From Actinacidiphila guanduensis (GTDB taxonomy: Bacteria; Actinomycetota; Actinomycetes; Streptomycetales; Streptomycetaceae): a DNA stretch of 64,000 nt. Position 1 is the stretch's first letter, and each line of letters opens with the position of its first letter. The translations under genes and the position numbers were made by a program. Positions 42,244 through 50,690 of this stretch are shown one piece after another. A model generated the notes under the pieces. That model searched no databases, had not been told where the DNA came from, and saw only the letters and a program-made list of their open reading frames with translations. The DNA lies in the NCBI RefSeq assembly GCF_900103985.1, contig NZ_FNIE01000017.1, positions 1-64,000 on the forward strand, written 5' to 3'.

Positions 42244-43119
42244 TCAGGCCGGCACGGGGGGTGTCAGGGAACTCGCCAATTCGGTGAAGTGCCGGATGAC
42301 CGGCGAGTTTCGCGTGGCCATCCAGGCCAGACAGACCTTGCTGGGTCCGATGTCCCGTACGGGGACGACTGAGACGTCCGGGCGGGTGTAGAAGTTCGCG
42401 GTCGAGCGCGGGATGACGCAGATGCCCACTCCGGCTGCCACCAGTTCGAGTTTTTCCTCGACGCTGTGGATCGGTGGTACGGCGGTGCGCGCCCCGGTGC
42501 GCAGCTCCTTGGCGACATCGCGCCACTCCGGCACCGCGTTCGGGTCCTGCAGGAGGTGATCGCCGGCCAGTTCCGCCACACCGAGTGTCTCCCTCGATGC
42601 CAGCGCGTGGTCGGCCGGCAGAATGGCGACGCGCGGTTCGGTGAACAGGGGCAGCATGTCCAGGTCGCTCGGGTCGACGGGAAGGCGGACGATGCTCACA
42701 TCGGCCCGTCCGTCGCGCAATACCTCGACCTGGTCGTCCCAGCCGGTGCGCAGCAGTCGGACTTCGAGGCCGGGGCGGGTGGCGGCGAGCGCACGCACGG
42801 CCGAAGTCACCGTGATGCCCGGCATGAAACCGATCGTGAACCGCGGTGCGCCGCCGGCGGCTGCCGCGACGCGGCGCACCAAGGCGTCCGATGCGCCGAG
42901 CAGTTGCGGCGCCTCCTTGAACAGCAGGGAGCCGGCGGAGGTGAGACCTGTTCCCCTCCGGTTCCTGTGAAAGAGCTGTACACCCAAGTGCTCTTCCAGC
43001 GCCTGGACTTGGCGGGAGAGGGCGGGTTGCGCGATATGGAGTCTCTCGGCCGCGCGACCGAAGTGCAGTTCCTCGGCGACCGCCACGAAGTAGCGCAGTC
43101 GGCGCAGGTCGATATCCAT
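42244..43119 (-). CDS. LysR-family regulator
   Basis: 291 aa. N-terminal HTH residues 3-60: LRRLRYFVAVAEELHFGRAAERLHIAQPALSRQVQALEEHLG, here cited by region. The effector domain follows (FTIGFMPGITVTSAV, VRLPVDPSDLDMLPL, VAAGVGICVIPRST). It resembles benzoate/muconate-type LTTRs. It sits between the amidohydrolase gene and the NAD-epimerase-like gene, all on the minus strand. A LysR-type dyad with a T-N11-A core lies ahead of the epimerase-like gene (44183-44202) and again at 57256-57275, so this protein could control both. The ATG follows AGGAGATGAG at somewhat long spacing. Confidence 0.88.
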   Translation of the reverse strand: MDIDLRRLRYFVAVAEELHFGRAAERLHIAQPALSRQVQALEEHLGVQLFHRNRRGTGLTSAGSLLFKEAPQLLGASDALVRRVAAAAGGAPRFTIGFMPGITVTSAVRALAATRPGLEVRLLRTGWDDQVEVLRDGRADVSIVRLPVDPSDLDMLPLFTEPRVAILPADHALASRETLGVAELAGDHLLQDPNAVPEWRDVAKELRTGARTAVPPIHSVEEKLELVAAGVGICVIPRSTANFYTRPDVSVVPVRDIGPSKVCLAWMATRNSPVIRHFTELASSLTPPVPA

Positions 43120-43231
43120 GCCCGGTTCTCATCTCCTGTGGAGCCGCATGGCCCCGCTGTCATCCTGCGTGCGGATGGGAGACCCGCTTCCCCGTCCTCC
43201 CCGTCGTTCCGCCGGCGGGGGTGGTTCGCGG

Positions 43232-44089
43232 TCAGCCCTGGGCGAAGACGGCCAGGGGGTCGATGTGTGCGGGGGTCCAGCCGAGTTCGGCTTGGGCGTG
43301 TGCGGCGGTGAACTGCTGGTCGAGGGCGAAGGCGTCCGCAACAGGGCCCATGTCGGTGCGGGCCTGCTCCAGGGTGATGGACGCGGTCCTGCCGTGCAGG
43401 CCGATGCCGTGGCTGATGGCTTCGGCGATCTCCTTGGCGGTCGGGTTGACGCCGCTGACGCCCGCGAAGACCGAGCCGGCCTTCGCTCGCAGGCTCGCCA
43501 CGTACAGTTCCGCGAGGTCGTCGAGGTGGATGAGAGCCCAGTGCTGGCTGCCGTCGCCGATGTAAGCGACGGCGCCTGTTTTCCTGGCCGGCTGGGTGAA
43601 GAAGATGTCGATGAGGCGGTTGTCGCCTCCGTAGAGCAAGCCGGCCCGGATGATGACCGGGCGGCCGCCGCGGGCGGTGCGGGCCAGGACGGCGTCCTCG
43701 ACCGGGCGGCGCCAGGCGACCAGCGCGGGCGGGTTCCAGGGGGCGTTCTCGTCGACGACACCGTCGGTGTCGCCGTATACCCACACGCCGCCCGTGTGCA
43801 CGTAGGTGCCCGCGCCGACGCCGTCCTGCATCGCCGTCGCGGCGGCGAGGTCCTCCTCGCCCGATTCGGCCTGTGCAAGGTGGATGACGGCTTCGGCGCC
43901 TGCGGCGGCCTCGTTGAGCACGCCGAGGTCGGCCAGTCCGCCGCGCACGGCGCCGGCTCCCGCCGCCTCGACCGCCCCGGCGGAGGCTTCGCTCCGGGCG
44001 AGCGCGCGCACGGTGTGCCCGTGGCGGATCAGGGCCTTGATGACCGCCGTGCCGATGTAACCGGAGCCACCCGTGACGAAGACCTTCAT
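43232..44089 (-). CDS. NAD(P)-binding epimerase/dehydratase family protein
   Basis: 285 aa extended-SDR protein. The Rossmann motif GGSGYIG is near the N-terminus (MKVFVTGGSGYIG), followed by a helix, VRALARSE and AVIHLAQA. VYGDTDG and a proline-rich VDENAPWNPP segment replace the classical YxxxK; an Asp-Gly-Ser stretch GDGSQHWALIHLDDLAELYV is typical of NAD-dependent epimerases. The ATG at 44089 has GGGA at good spacing; a start 4 codons upstream is possible. The promoter region holds the LysR-type element 44160-44205. It may reduce or isomerise a small carbonyl compound. Confidence 0.85.
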   Translation of the reverse strand: MKVFVTGGSGYIGTAVIKALIRHGHTVRALARSEASAGAVEAAGAGAVRGGLADLGVLNEAAAGAEAVIHLAQAESGEEDLAAATAMQDGVGAGTYVHTGGVWVYGDTDGVVDENAPWNPPALVAWRRPVEDAVLARTARGGRPVIIRAGLLYGGDNRLIDIFFTQPARKTGAVAYIGDGSQHWALIHLDDLAELYVASLRAKAGSVFAGVSGVNPTAKEIAEAISHGIGLHGRTASITLEQARTDMGPVADAFALDQQFTAAHAQAELGWTPAHIDPLAVFAQG

Positions 44090-44159
44090 GACACATCCCA
44101 TTCTCTGATTCCGGCAAGTACCTCGGATGTCTCCACTGTGCGACCTGGCCGGTGCGGGC

Positions 44160-44205
44160 GTCCAAGACCTGATTCGGCACCTGTGATGCCCGATGGGCAT
44201 CACAG
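44160..44205 (-). promoter_or_regulatory. LysR-type binding element, copy 1
   Basis: On the plus strand GTCCAAGACCTG (44160-44171), 11 bases, GTGATGCC (44183-44190), CGAT, GGGCATCA (44195-44202). CTGTGATGCCC and GGGCATCACAG form an 11-bp perfect dyad with a 3-base spacer. On the coding strand of the epimerase-like gene the dyad comes first, then CAGGTCTTGGAC, in which TTGGAC can be the -35 box. The same block recurs at 57233-57275. Confidence 0.7.
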
Positions 44206-44344
44206 GCCGGGCTCCTCACGGTCGCCTCGCTTCGGTGTCCCGATGAACGGTTTCTCCGGCACGTGCGGGACAAACGCACTGGCGTACGATGCCGCCGGCA
44301 AAGGGCGCACGCCGTGGGCCCGGTCGGACAAGAGAGGGCTTTTC

Positions 44345-45190
44345 GTGACTGCGTCGAGATCGCTGCCGTTGGCCGAGGCTTCCGAGGCGGAGGCACTGTT
44401 CAGGTTCGAGACGGGTGCGCCCGAGGCGGTGCGCTCCGCGCTCGGCATGAACGCCACCCGTGTCGGAGACGCTTTCGTGCTGTCCGTGCGGAACGACCCG
44501 ACGCAGTTCTGGAGCAAGGCACTCGGCTTTGGCCGTACGTCCCCGGTCACTTCCGAACTGATCGCCGAGGTGTGCGCCTTCTACCGGGCGGAGGGCACCC
44601 CGCTGGCCGTTCTTCAGCTGGCGCCTTCGGTGATACCCGAGGACTGGGCCGAGATCTGCGCCCGCGAGGGCATCGTCGGCGGGTCGTCGTGGGTCAAGCT
44701 CGTCGGGGAGGTGGACGAGGTGGTGGCCCGCGCCGACGCACCGGACAGGAAGCGGGCCGACGGCATACGGGTCGCCCCCGTCGCGCCCGGCGACGCCGAG
44801 CGCTGGGCATCGGTCATGATGGACGCCTTCGGCATGCCCGGAGAGCACCTCAGGGCGATGGCCGCGGCCTCGGTGACGGACCCGGACTGGAGTCCCCACG
44901 GCGCCTGGCTCGACGGGGAGCTCGTGGGAGCGGGCACCGTCCACCACGGCGGTGAAGCGGGACAGATGTTCGGCGGAGCGGTGCTTCCGCACGCGCGCAA
45001 CCGCGGAGGCCAGACCGAGCTGCTCGCCGCACGGGCGCGGGCCGCGGCCGAGTTCGGGTGCCGGCTGCTCGTCGCCGAGACCGGTGCGGAAACCGACGGG
45101 AGTCACAACTCATCTCTTCACAACATGCTTCGCCTCGGGTTCGAGGTGGCCTACGAGCGCCGCAACTGGGTCTGGCGGCCCAAGAGCTGA
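44345..45190 (+). CDS. GNAT-family N-acetyltransferase
   Basis: 281 aa. The C-terminal half is a GNAT fold: IRVAPVAPGDAERWASVMMDAFG, GAWLDGELVGAGTVHHGGEAGQMFGGAVLPHARNRGGQTELLAARARAAAEFG (acetyl-CoA loop at N-R-G-G-Q), and VAETGAETDGSHNSSLHNMLRLGFEVAYERRNWVW. The conserved R/Q-x-x-G-x-G/A loop is present in altered form (ARNRGGQTE). The N-terminal half (residues 1-135) resembles a degenerate second GNAT domain. The GTG at 44345 follows AAGAGAGGG. It is transcribed away from the epimerase-like gene. The substrate is unknown. Confidence 0.8.
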   Translation: MTASRSLPLAEASEAEALFRFETGAPEAVRSALGMNATRVGDAFVLSVRNDPTQFWSKALGFGRTSPVTSELIAEVCAFYRAEGTPLAVLQLAPSVIPEDWAEICAREGIVGGSSWVKLVGEVDEVVARADAPDRKRADGIRVAPVAPGDAERWASVMMDAFGMPGEHLRAMAAASVTDPDWSPHGAWLDGELVGAGTVHHGGEAGQMFGGAVLPHARNRGGQTELLAARARAAAEFGCRLLVAETGAETDGSHNSSLHNMLRLGFEVAYERRNWVWRPKS

Positions 45191-45244
45191 CACCGCCCGG
45201 TGGCTGCGCACCCCCTGCACCGGCGGTGGCTCCAGAGCCAGCTC

Positions 45245-45302
45245 TTTGACAGTCAACAGTGACTGTGAGAGGATCATTTCACAGTCAATACTGACTGTGA
45301 AA
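45245..45302. promoter_or_regulatory. Paired TetR operators overlapping a promoter
   Basis: Copy 2, TTTCACAGTCA-ATAC-TGACTGTGAAA (45277-45302), is a perfect 11-bp dyad. Copy 1, TTTGACAGTCA-ACAG-TGACTGTGAGA (45245-45270), is nearly so. They are 32 bases apart, about three helical turns. TTGACA (45246-45251) with GAGGAT 17 bases on can serve as promoter for the TetR gene at 45322. Confidence 0.75.
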
Positions 45303-45321
45303 TCCGGCGGGAGCCACCACC

Positions 45322-45915
45322 ATGACGCAACGAGACGAGCAGCGCCGCGAGACGCGTGCCCGTATCGTCGCCGCGGCCGTGCGGTCCCTCGTGGACAAGG
45401 GGTACGCGGCAACCACCGCACTTGGCGTGCAACGGGACGCGGGAATCAGCCGCGGCGCCCTTCTGCACCACTTTCCGACGAGCGAGGCGCTTTCGGCCGC
45501 GGCGGTGGCCGAATTGGTGGAGGTCAATCTGCAGGCCGTGCTGGACGAGTCGGAGCGCACGCCGCCGGGCCCTGACCCGGTGGAGCGCGGTATCGGCGTG
45601 CTGTACCGGGCCAGCAGGCGCCCGTCGTTCGAGGCGGAGCTCGAGCTGTGGGCGGCTGCCCGGGCCGACGAGCCGTTGCGGGACGCGCTGCTCGCGGCGG
45701 AGCGGGTGGCGCTGGGGCGGTTGCACGACGTGATCGACGAGATCTTCGGCCCCGACGTGTGCCGGCATCCGCGGTACCGGACGATGGTCACGCTGACCGT
45801 GCAGGTGATGCGGGGTCTGACCGTCAGCCGCTCCCTGGGCCAGGAGGACCAGCAGCGGTCGGTCCTGGAGTGGGCGGCGCTGATGCGCGGCGTGCTCGAC
45901 GGCACCCCTCGATGA
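45322..45915 (+). CDS. TetR-family repressor
   Basis: 197 aa. The N-terminal HTH is RETRARIVAAAVRSLVDKGYAATTALGVQRDAGISRGALLHHFPTSEAL, here given by region (residues 9-57). The ligand domain is helical (FEAELELWAAARADEPLRDAL). Two tandem dyads lie 20-77 bases upstream, so it probably represses its own transcription and that of the AidB-like gene that follows 43 bases later. The ATG follows GGGAG. An acyl-CoA or lipid effector is conceivable because of the partner gene. Confidence 0.9.
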   Translation: MTQRDEQRRETRARIVAAAVRSLVDKGYAATTALGVQRDAGISRGALLHHFPTSEALSAAAVAELVEVNLQAVLDESERTPPGPDPVERGIGVLYRASRRPSFEAELELWAAARADEPLRDALLAAERVALGRLHDVIDEIFGPDVCRHPRYRTMVTLTVQVMRGLTVSRSLGQEDQQRSVLEWAALMRGVLDGTPR

Positions 45916-45958
45916 CGCTCCCCGCTCTTTCGGCCACATCCTCCAGGAGGCAACGCCC

Positions 45959-47587
45959 GTGTCCGTCACACACGAAGTGCTCAACCAGGTGCCCCCGCTG
46001 ACCGGCCGCGATCTGTCGGCATTCCCCGCGCTCTTCGAGGGCCTGCACAGGGAGGGCGCGGGGTGGGCCGAGCAGGAGGTGCGGGACCTGGGGCTGCTGG
46101 CAGGCGGTGAGCAGGCCCAGCGCTGGAGCACGAAGGCCAACGAGCATCCGCCGGTGCTGCGCACCCATGACCGCTACGGTTTCCGGGTCGATGAGGTCGA
46201 GTACGACGAGTCCTACCACGGGCTCATGCGTCTCGCGCTCGGCGCGGGTCTCGGCGGCACTGCCTGGGCCTCGGACCGCCCCGGCGTCCATGTGGCGCGC
46301 GCGGCGAAGATGATGGCGTGGAGCACGACCGACTTCGGCCACCTCTGTCCCGTCGCCATGGTGTACGCGGTCGTGCCCGCTCTGCGCGCCGATCCGGAAC
46401 TGTCGGCGCGCTACGAGCCGTTGCTCACCACCACCGGTTACGACCCGGAGCTGCGGGTTCCGGAGACGAAGCAGGCCCTCATCGCCGGCATGTCGATGAC
46501 GGAGAAGCAGGGCGGCTCCGACGTACGGGCCAACACCACCGCCGCCACGCCCTGCCCCGACGGCTCGTACCGGCTGGTCGGACACAAGTGGTTCACGTCG
46601 GCGCCCATGTCCGACTTCTTCCTCACCCTGGCGCAGACCGCGGGCGGCCTGACCTGCTTCCTCGTGCCCCGGGTGCTCCCGGACGGGACACGCAACGCTG
46701 TCCGGCTCCAGCGCCTGAAGGACAAGCTGGGCAACCGGTCCAACGCCTCGTCCGAGATCGAGTACGAGGGCGCGACCGGATGGCGCGTGGGAGAGGAGGG
46801 ACGCGGGGTGCGGACCATCATCGAGATGGTCAACATGACCCGCCTGGACTGCTCGCTGTGGGCCGCCGCGGGGCTGCGGATCGGCACGGCTCAGGCCATC
46901 CACCACGCCACCCACCGCTCCGCGTTCGGCGACCGGCTGGTCCGCAAGCCCGCCATGGCCAATGTCCTCAGCGACCTGGCGGTCGACTCCGAGGCCGCGA
47001 CCACCGTGGTGCTGCGGCTCGCCGGAGCGGTGGACCGCGCGGCGCGCGGTGACGCGGCCGAGGCGGCCTTCCGCCGCTTCGGGCTCGCCGTGACCAAGTA
47101 CTGGTTGTGCAAGCGCTGGTCGGCCCACACCGCGGAGGCGCTCGAATGCCTCGGCGGCAACGGCTACATCGAGGAATCCGGGATGCCGCGCCTGTACCGC
47201 GAGGCGCCGCTGGTCTCCATCTGGGAGGGGTCCGGCAACGTCGCCGCGCTCGACGCCCTGCGCGCCATGCGCCGCGAACCCGACGCCTACGAGGCCTTCT
47301 TCGCCGAACTCGACCGCGCCAAGGGCGCCGACAGTCGGTACGACGACCAACTGTCCCTCCTCGCGAAGGACTTCGCCGAGGAAGCGGACCTCGAATACCG
47401 AGCGCGCTCCCTCGTGGAGCGCTCCGCGGTCCTCCTCCAGGCCGCGCAGCTCCTGCGTTTCGGCGACCCGGCCGTGACCGAGGCGTTCGTCGCTACCCGC
47501 CTCGACAGCCGGTGGGGCCACGCCTACGGCACGCTGCCCACCGGCCTCGACACCGACACGATCCTCGAGCGGGCCGCGGTGCGATGA
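45959..47587 (+). CDS. AidB-like acyl-CoA dehydrogenase family protein
   Basis: 542 aa. The AidB subfamily is recognisable from MSMTEKQGGSDVRANTT, VGHKWFTSAPMSDFFLTLAQT, RLDCSLWAAAGLRIGTAQAIHHATHR, FGDRLVRKPAMANVLSDL, and ECLGGNGYIEESGMPRLYREAPL with IWEGSGNV. E. coli AidB is an FAD protein linked to alkylation stress and binds DNA; many actinobacterial homologues probably act as acyl-CoA dehydrogenases. Here it is paired with a TetR repressor and not with Ada-type repair genes, which favours a metabolic role. The GTG follows AGGAGG by about eight bases. Confidence 0.88.
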   Translation: MSVTHEVLNQVPPLTGRDLSAFPALFEGLHREGAGWAEQEVRDLGLLAGGEQAQRWSTKANEHPPVLRTHDRYGFRVDEVEYDESYHGLMRLALGAGLGGTAWASDRPGVHVARAAKMMAWSTTDFGHLCPVAMVYAVVPALRADPELSARYEPLLTTTGYDPELRVPETKQALIAGMSMTEKQGGSDVRANTTAATPCPDGSYRLVGHKWFTSAPMSDFFLTLAQTAGGLTCFLVPRVLPDGTRNAVRLQRLKDKLGNRSNASSEIEYEGATGWRVGEEGRGVRTIIEMVNMTRLDCSLWAAAGLRIGTAQAIHHATHRSAFGDRLVRKPAMANVLSDLAVDSEAATTVVLRLAGAVDRAARGDAAEAAFRRFGLAVTKYWLCKRWSAHTAEALECLGGNGYIEESGMPRLYREAPLVSIWEGSGNVAALDALRAMRREPDAYEAFFAELDRAKGADSRYDDQLSLLAKDFAEEADLEYRARSLVERSAVLLQAAQLLRFGDPAVTEAFVATRLDSRWGHAYGTLPTGLDTDTILERAAVR

Positions 47588-47913
47588 GCGTGCGCTCCAC
47601 TCCCGGCACGGACGGCGCACGAGGCCTCACAGGGCCGGGAGACCAGTTGCGGGCCTCCTGGGCGAGTCGGGGCCCGGGAACCGCGGTCGGCGTTCCGGCA
47701 GCGCAGGACGGCAGGGCGACCGAGCGAAGTACGTCGAGTTCCCCGAACTGCTACCCGAGGTGCCCGCCGATCGGGCGCGCCGAGCGCAGGGCGCCCGACG
47801 CGGCCGATCTGCAGCTGTCACCTGCTCCACGAAATGGCAAGGACCCGCAGAAGCAGCGGGCGCCGACCCGCCGGTGAGGTCGGCGCTTCCGCGGAAGCGG
47901 TGGACGTGTTCCG
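47588..47913. other. Intergenic region with degenerate coding traces
   Basis: 326 bases between the AidB-like stop and the 3' end of the leftward metallo-lactamase-fold gene. Fragments such as KYVEFPELLPEVPADR are readable near 47730 but are not preceded by a start or continued in frame. A 97-codon open frame starts in ATGA at 47584 but has poor composition. It probably holds the remains of a lost gene. Confidence 0.35.
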
Positions 47914-48843
47914 TCAGTCCAGTTCGCGAGGTGGGTCGCCGAGCAGGGTGGTGGGCAAGGGTTCCCAGGCGGGGCGCCCCTCACTGTCCCGGACGAGACG
48001 TCCGAAGGCCTGGTCACCGAAGTGGAAGGCAAAGCCGGAGGTGTTGGGCTGGTCGAGCTCCTTGAGCAGCCGACGGCGTGCGGTGAGGACTCCGGTGCCG
48101 TCGGCGTCGGGGCGGGAGGACCACTCCGGGTGTGCGAGCTGGGCGGGGATGTGGAACGCGTCGCCGAATACGACCAGCCGGTGGCCCGTCGAGGAGGTGA
48201 TGACGTAAGTGGTGTGTCCGGGGCTGTGTCCGGGGGTGACGAGGGTCCGGACACCGGGGAAGACCTCTTCGTCGTCCGCGACGAGGGTGGCGGCGGTGGC
48301 GAACCGCGTGATCACGGGCGCGGGCGACGCGCCGACCACGGTGTGCCCGTTCTTGTGCGGTGCCCATTCCTCGGAGGCGACGAGGTAGCGCGCTTCGGGA
48401 AAGGTCTTGTCGAGGGTGCCCGTGGCCGTCGGCGTGAAGGCCCAGCCGGTATGGTCGACGTGCAGGTGCGTGAACGCCACCGCATCGATGTCCGCGGGTT
48501 CGACGCCGAGCGAGCCGAGGGTCTCCAGGAGCGCGCCGCTGTTGATCGGACCGGCCGGCGAGTGTCCGGTGAACGGACCGAACCCGGCATCGATCAGGAG
48601 GGTTCCCTCCTCGCGTTCGACCAACAGGCCGCCGACCGACATCGCGACCCGCCCATGTGCGTCGAGCGATTCGGGGTGGCTGTTCCAGTGGTCCGCAGGT
48701 ACATCGGGAAAGAACACCGCGGGCAGCAGGCCCATCGCCCCGTCGATCACATAGGTCAGCCGCACCTCCCCGAGGTCGAGCCTGCGCACCCTTGACTGGT
48801 GCGACAGCGCGCCCGTCGACTCCGAGGATTCTGTCATCGTCAT
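47914..48843 (-). CDS. Metallo-beta-lactamase-fold hydrolase (lactonase-like)
   Basis: 309 aa. The signature HxHxDH is complete at residues 126-131 in THLHVDH. The other metal ligands appear as the His in TPGHSPGHTTY and the Asp in VFGDAFH; the final His is in FHFGDQ. This is the glyoxalase II/AHL-lactonase-like superfamily; relatives degrade lactones or hydrolyse phosphotriesters. ATG 48843 follows GGAAGG. It is divergent from the TetR gene at 49035, with a TetR-like dyad between, and is the likely target of that repressor. Confidence 0.88.
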   Translation of the reverse strand: MTMTESSESTGALSHQSRVRRLDLGEVRLTYVIDGAMGLLPAVFFPDVPADHWNSHPESLDAHGRVAMSVGGLLVEREEGTLLIDAGFGPFTGHSPAGPINSGALLETLGSLGVEPADIDAVAFTHLHVDHTGWAFTPTATGTLDKTFPEARYLVASEEWAPHKNGHTVVGASPAPVITRFATAATLVADDEEVFPGVRTLVTPGHSPGHTTYVITSSTGHRLVVFGDAFHIPAQLAHPEWSSRPDADGTGVLTARRRLLKELDQPNTSGFAFHFGDQAFGRLVRDSEGRPAWEPLPTTLLGDPPRELD

Positions 48844-48987
48844 CGCCCTTCCGGCTGGATTTCGTTGGTCAGGACCCTGCCCAGCACCTTGTTGGACGCA
48901 GCGATGCAGCTGGCCACGTGCGCGTTGTCGAAGCCCGGACCGGGCAGGATCGGCGCTCCGCTGCCTGTTGAACAGCAGGCCCGAACC

Positions 48988-49028
48988 GTAAACGGACTTT
49001 ACCCCGCTAATATTCCCGGGCGTAGCCT
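48988..49028. promoter_or_regulatory. TetR-type dyad and leaderless -10 box in the divergent region
   Basis: GTAAA-CGGAC-TTTAC at 48988-49002 is a short perfect dyad. TAGCCT at 49023-49028 lies six bases before the ATG of the TetR gene at 49035, indicating a leaderless message. The dyad could repress both that gene and the metallo-hydrolase gene. Confidence 0.5.
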
Positions 49029-49034
49029 TGAGGC

Positions 49035-49670
49035 ATGGATCGACCGGTGGTGCAGGTGTCCAAGGCAGGAGGGGAACGCGCGGACGCCGCACGCAACCGG
49101 GCGCACCTGCTCGACACCGCACGCGCCCTGATGGCTGAGCACGGCGCCACCAAGGTGACGATGGATGGCCTGGCCGCCAGCTCCGGTCTGGGGAAAGGCA
49201 CGGTCTTCCGCCGGTTCGGCAGCCGCGCTGGAATCTTTCGGGCTCTGCTGGAGGACGAAGAGACCAAACTCCAGCAGGCAGTGCTGAGCGGGCCGCCGCC
49301 GCTGGGGCCTGGCGCCGCCCCGCTGGAGCGGCTGATCGCCTACGGCGCCGCCCGGGTCGATTTCCTCTTCGACAACTACGAGATCGCCCGCGCGGCCCTG
49401 GACGGCGGCCAATCCGCGCCGATGGGCGCCCAGACACCGTTGTCCCGGATCCACATCCGGATGCTGCTCGACCTGATCAAGCCCCCGGTCTCCGATCGCG
49501 GCGTCCTGGCCACGCAGCTCACGGCCGCCTTGGACGGGCCCGCACTGCTACTGCTGCATGTCGACGACTTCGCCGATGCCAAGAACGACCAGGTGCGCGC
49601 AAAGTTCGTGCAGGGATGGAGCGATCTCGTCGGCCTCGTCTGCCGCCACACCTCGACCGGCCACGGATGA
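49035..49670 (+). CDS. TetR-family repressor
   Basis: 211 aa. HTH at residues 18-65: ARNRAHLLDTARALMAEHG, VTMDGLAASSGLGKGTVFRRFGSRAGIF. The C-terminal domain is helical (LIAYGAARVDFLFDNYEIARAAL). The ATG is preceded by TAGCCT and six bases, so leaderless translation is likely. It is divergent from the metallo-lactamase-fold gene and probably represses it. The ligand may be a lactone or similar metabolite cleaved by that enzyme. Confidence 0.9.
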   Translation: MDRPVVQVSKAGGERADAARNRAHLLDTARALMAEHGATKVTMDGLAASSGLGKGTVFRRFGSRAGIFRALLEDEETKLQQAVLSGPPPLGPGAAPLERLIAYGAARVDFLFDNYEIARAALDGGQSAPMGAQTPLSRIHIRMLLDLIKPPVSDRGVLATQLTAALDGPALLLLHVDDFADAKNDQVRAKFVQGWSDLVGLVCRHTSTGHG

Positions 49671-49757
49671 TCGGCTGCGACCAGCACCTCGATCGGCGTG
49701 AGCCGGTCAACTGCTGCTGATGCCCAGCCGAGCCGCGGTCGGGAAGGTCGACCAACA

Positions 49758-49822
49758 AAAGCGACCGTGCGGTCGAGTTGGTGTTACAGTCACTAAAGCG
49801 ACCGACCGGTCGGGTTAGTGTT
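49758..49822 (+). repeat. Tandem 28-bp direct repeat carrying CGACCnnnCGGTCG operators
   Basis: Copy 1 (49758-49785) and copy 2 (49795-49822) match at 24 of 28 bases and begin 37 bases apart. Each holds a CGACCnnnCGGTCG dyad (49762-49775 and 49799-49812). The second contains the 12-bp palindrome CCGACCGGTCGG. A third site with the same pattern lies ahead of the TetR gene at 50691-51290, which is therefore the likely binder. Confidence 0.7.
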
Positions 49823-49842
49823 GGCGAAGGAGAGACTGGACT

Positions 49843-50574
49843 GTGAGCACCACCCTCGGCTTCATCGGCAGCGGACTGATCGGCGGTAATCTCGCTCGAC
49901 TGGCCGTATCCGCCGGCATCGACGTCGTCCTCAGCAACTCCCGCGGTCCCGAGACCCTGGCCGGGCTCGTCGCCGAACTCGGCGGCCACGCCCGTGCGGC
50001 GACCGGTGAGGCAGCCGCTCAAGCGGATCTGGTCGTCGTCTCCGTGCCGCTGACGGCCTATCGCCATCTGCCGAACGACGCACTGGCCGGCCGTATCGTC
50101 ATCGACACGACGAACTACTACCCTCAGCGCGACGGCAGGTTCCCGGTGCTGGACTCCAACGAACTCACCTCAAGCGAGCTGCTGCAGCGGACGTTGCCCG
50201 GTGCCACGGTGGTGAAAGCCTTCAACAACGTCTTCCATCACCAGCTGCTCACCCTCGCTCGCCCATCGGGATCACCGGATCGCTCCGCTCTGCCCATCGC
50301 CGGCGACGATGACGCCGCCAAGGCAGCCGTCAGCCGCTTGATGGACTCACTCGGTTACGACGCCGTGGACATCGGAGCCCTGTCGGCGAGTTGGCGCAGC
50401 GAACCGACCACCCCGGTCTACGTCATGCCCTACTTCGGCCCGATGCCCGCCGACCTGCCTCGTGAGGAACTGATGGCGCGGATGGACAAGTCGGACGGCG
50501 CCCCGATTCCGGGAGGCGAGGTCGAAGCCCTGGTCGCTTCCGCGGTCCGGGGGCCGGCCGGCGGGCAGTTCTGA
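49843..50574 (+). CDS. F420-oxidoreductase-like NAD(P)-binding protein
   Basis: 243 aa with an N-terminal Rossmann fold: LGFIGSGLIGGNLARL, followed by VVLSNSRGPETLAGLV. It has ADLVVVSVPLTAY, VIDTTNYYPQRDG and VKAFNNV, the marks of the NADP:F420 oxidoreductase-like (COG2085) family. The C-terminal part (GPMPADLPREELMARM) is specific to a subgroup with no proven activity. Whether it binds F420 or reduces another substrate cannot be read. The GTG is preceded by GAAGGAGAG. Two operators of the TetR at 50691 lie upstream, so it is that repressor's likely target. Confidence 0.83.
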   Translation: MSTTLGFIGSGLIGGNLARLAVSAGIDVVLSNSRGPETLAGLVAELGGHARAATGEAAAQADLVVVSVPLTAYRHLPNDALAGRIVIDTTNYYPQRDGRFPVLDSNELTSSELLQRTLPGATVVKAFNNVFHHQLLTLARPSGSPDRSALPIAGDDDAAKAAVSRLMDSLGYDAVDIGALSASWRSEPTTPVYVMPYFGPMPADLPREELMARMDKSDGAPIPGGEVEALVASAVRGPAGGQF

Positions 50575-50690
50575 GACCGGCCCGCCGTCGCGGTGGCGCA
50601 AGCGGACATCGGTGCCCGCGCACACCGGCGCGCTCCCACATTCCGTGCGACAGGCGGGCGTTCCCGTCCGCGAGGTGCCGAGCGGTCCGG

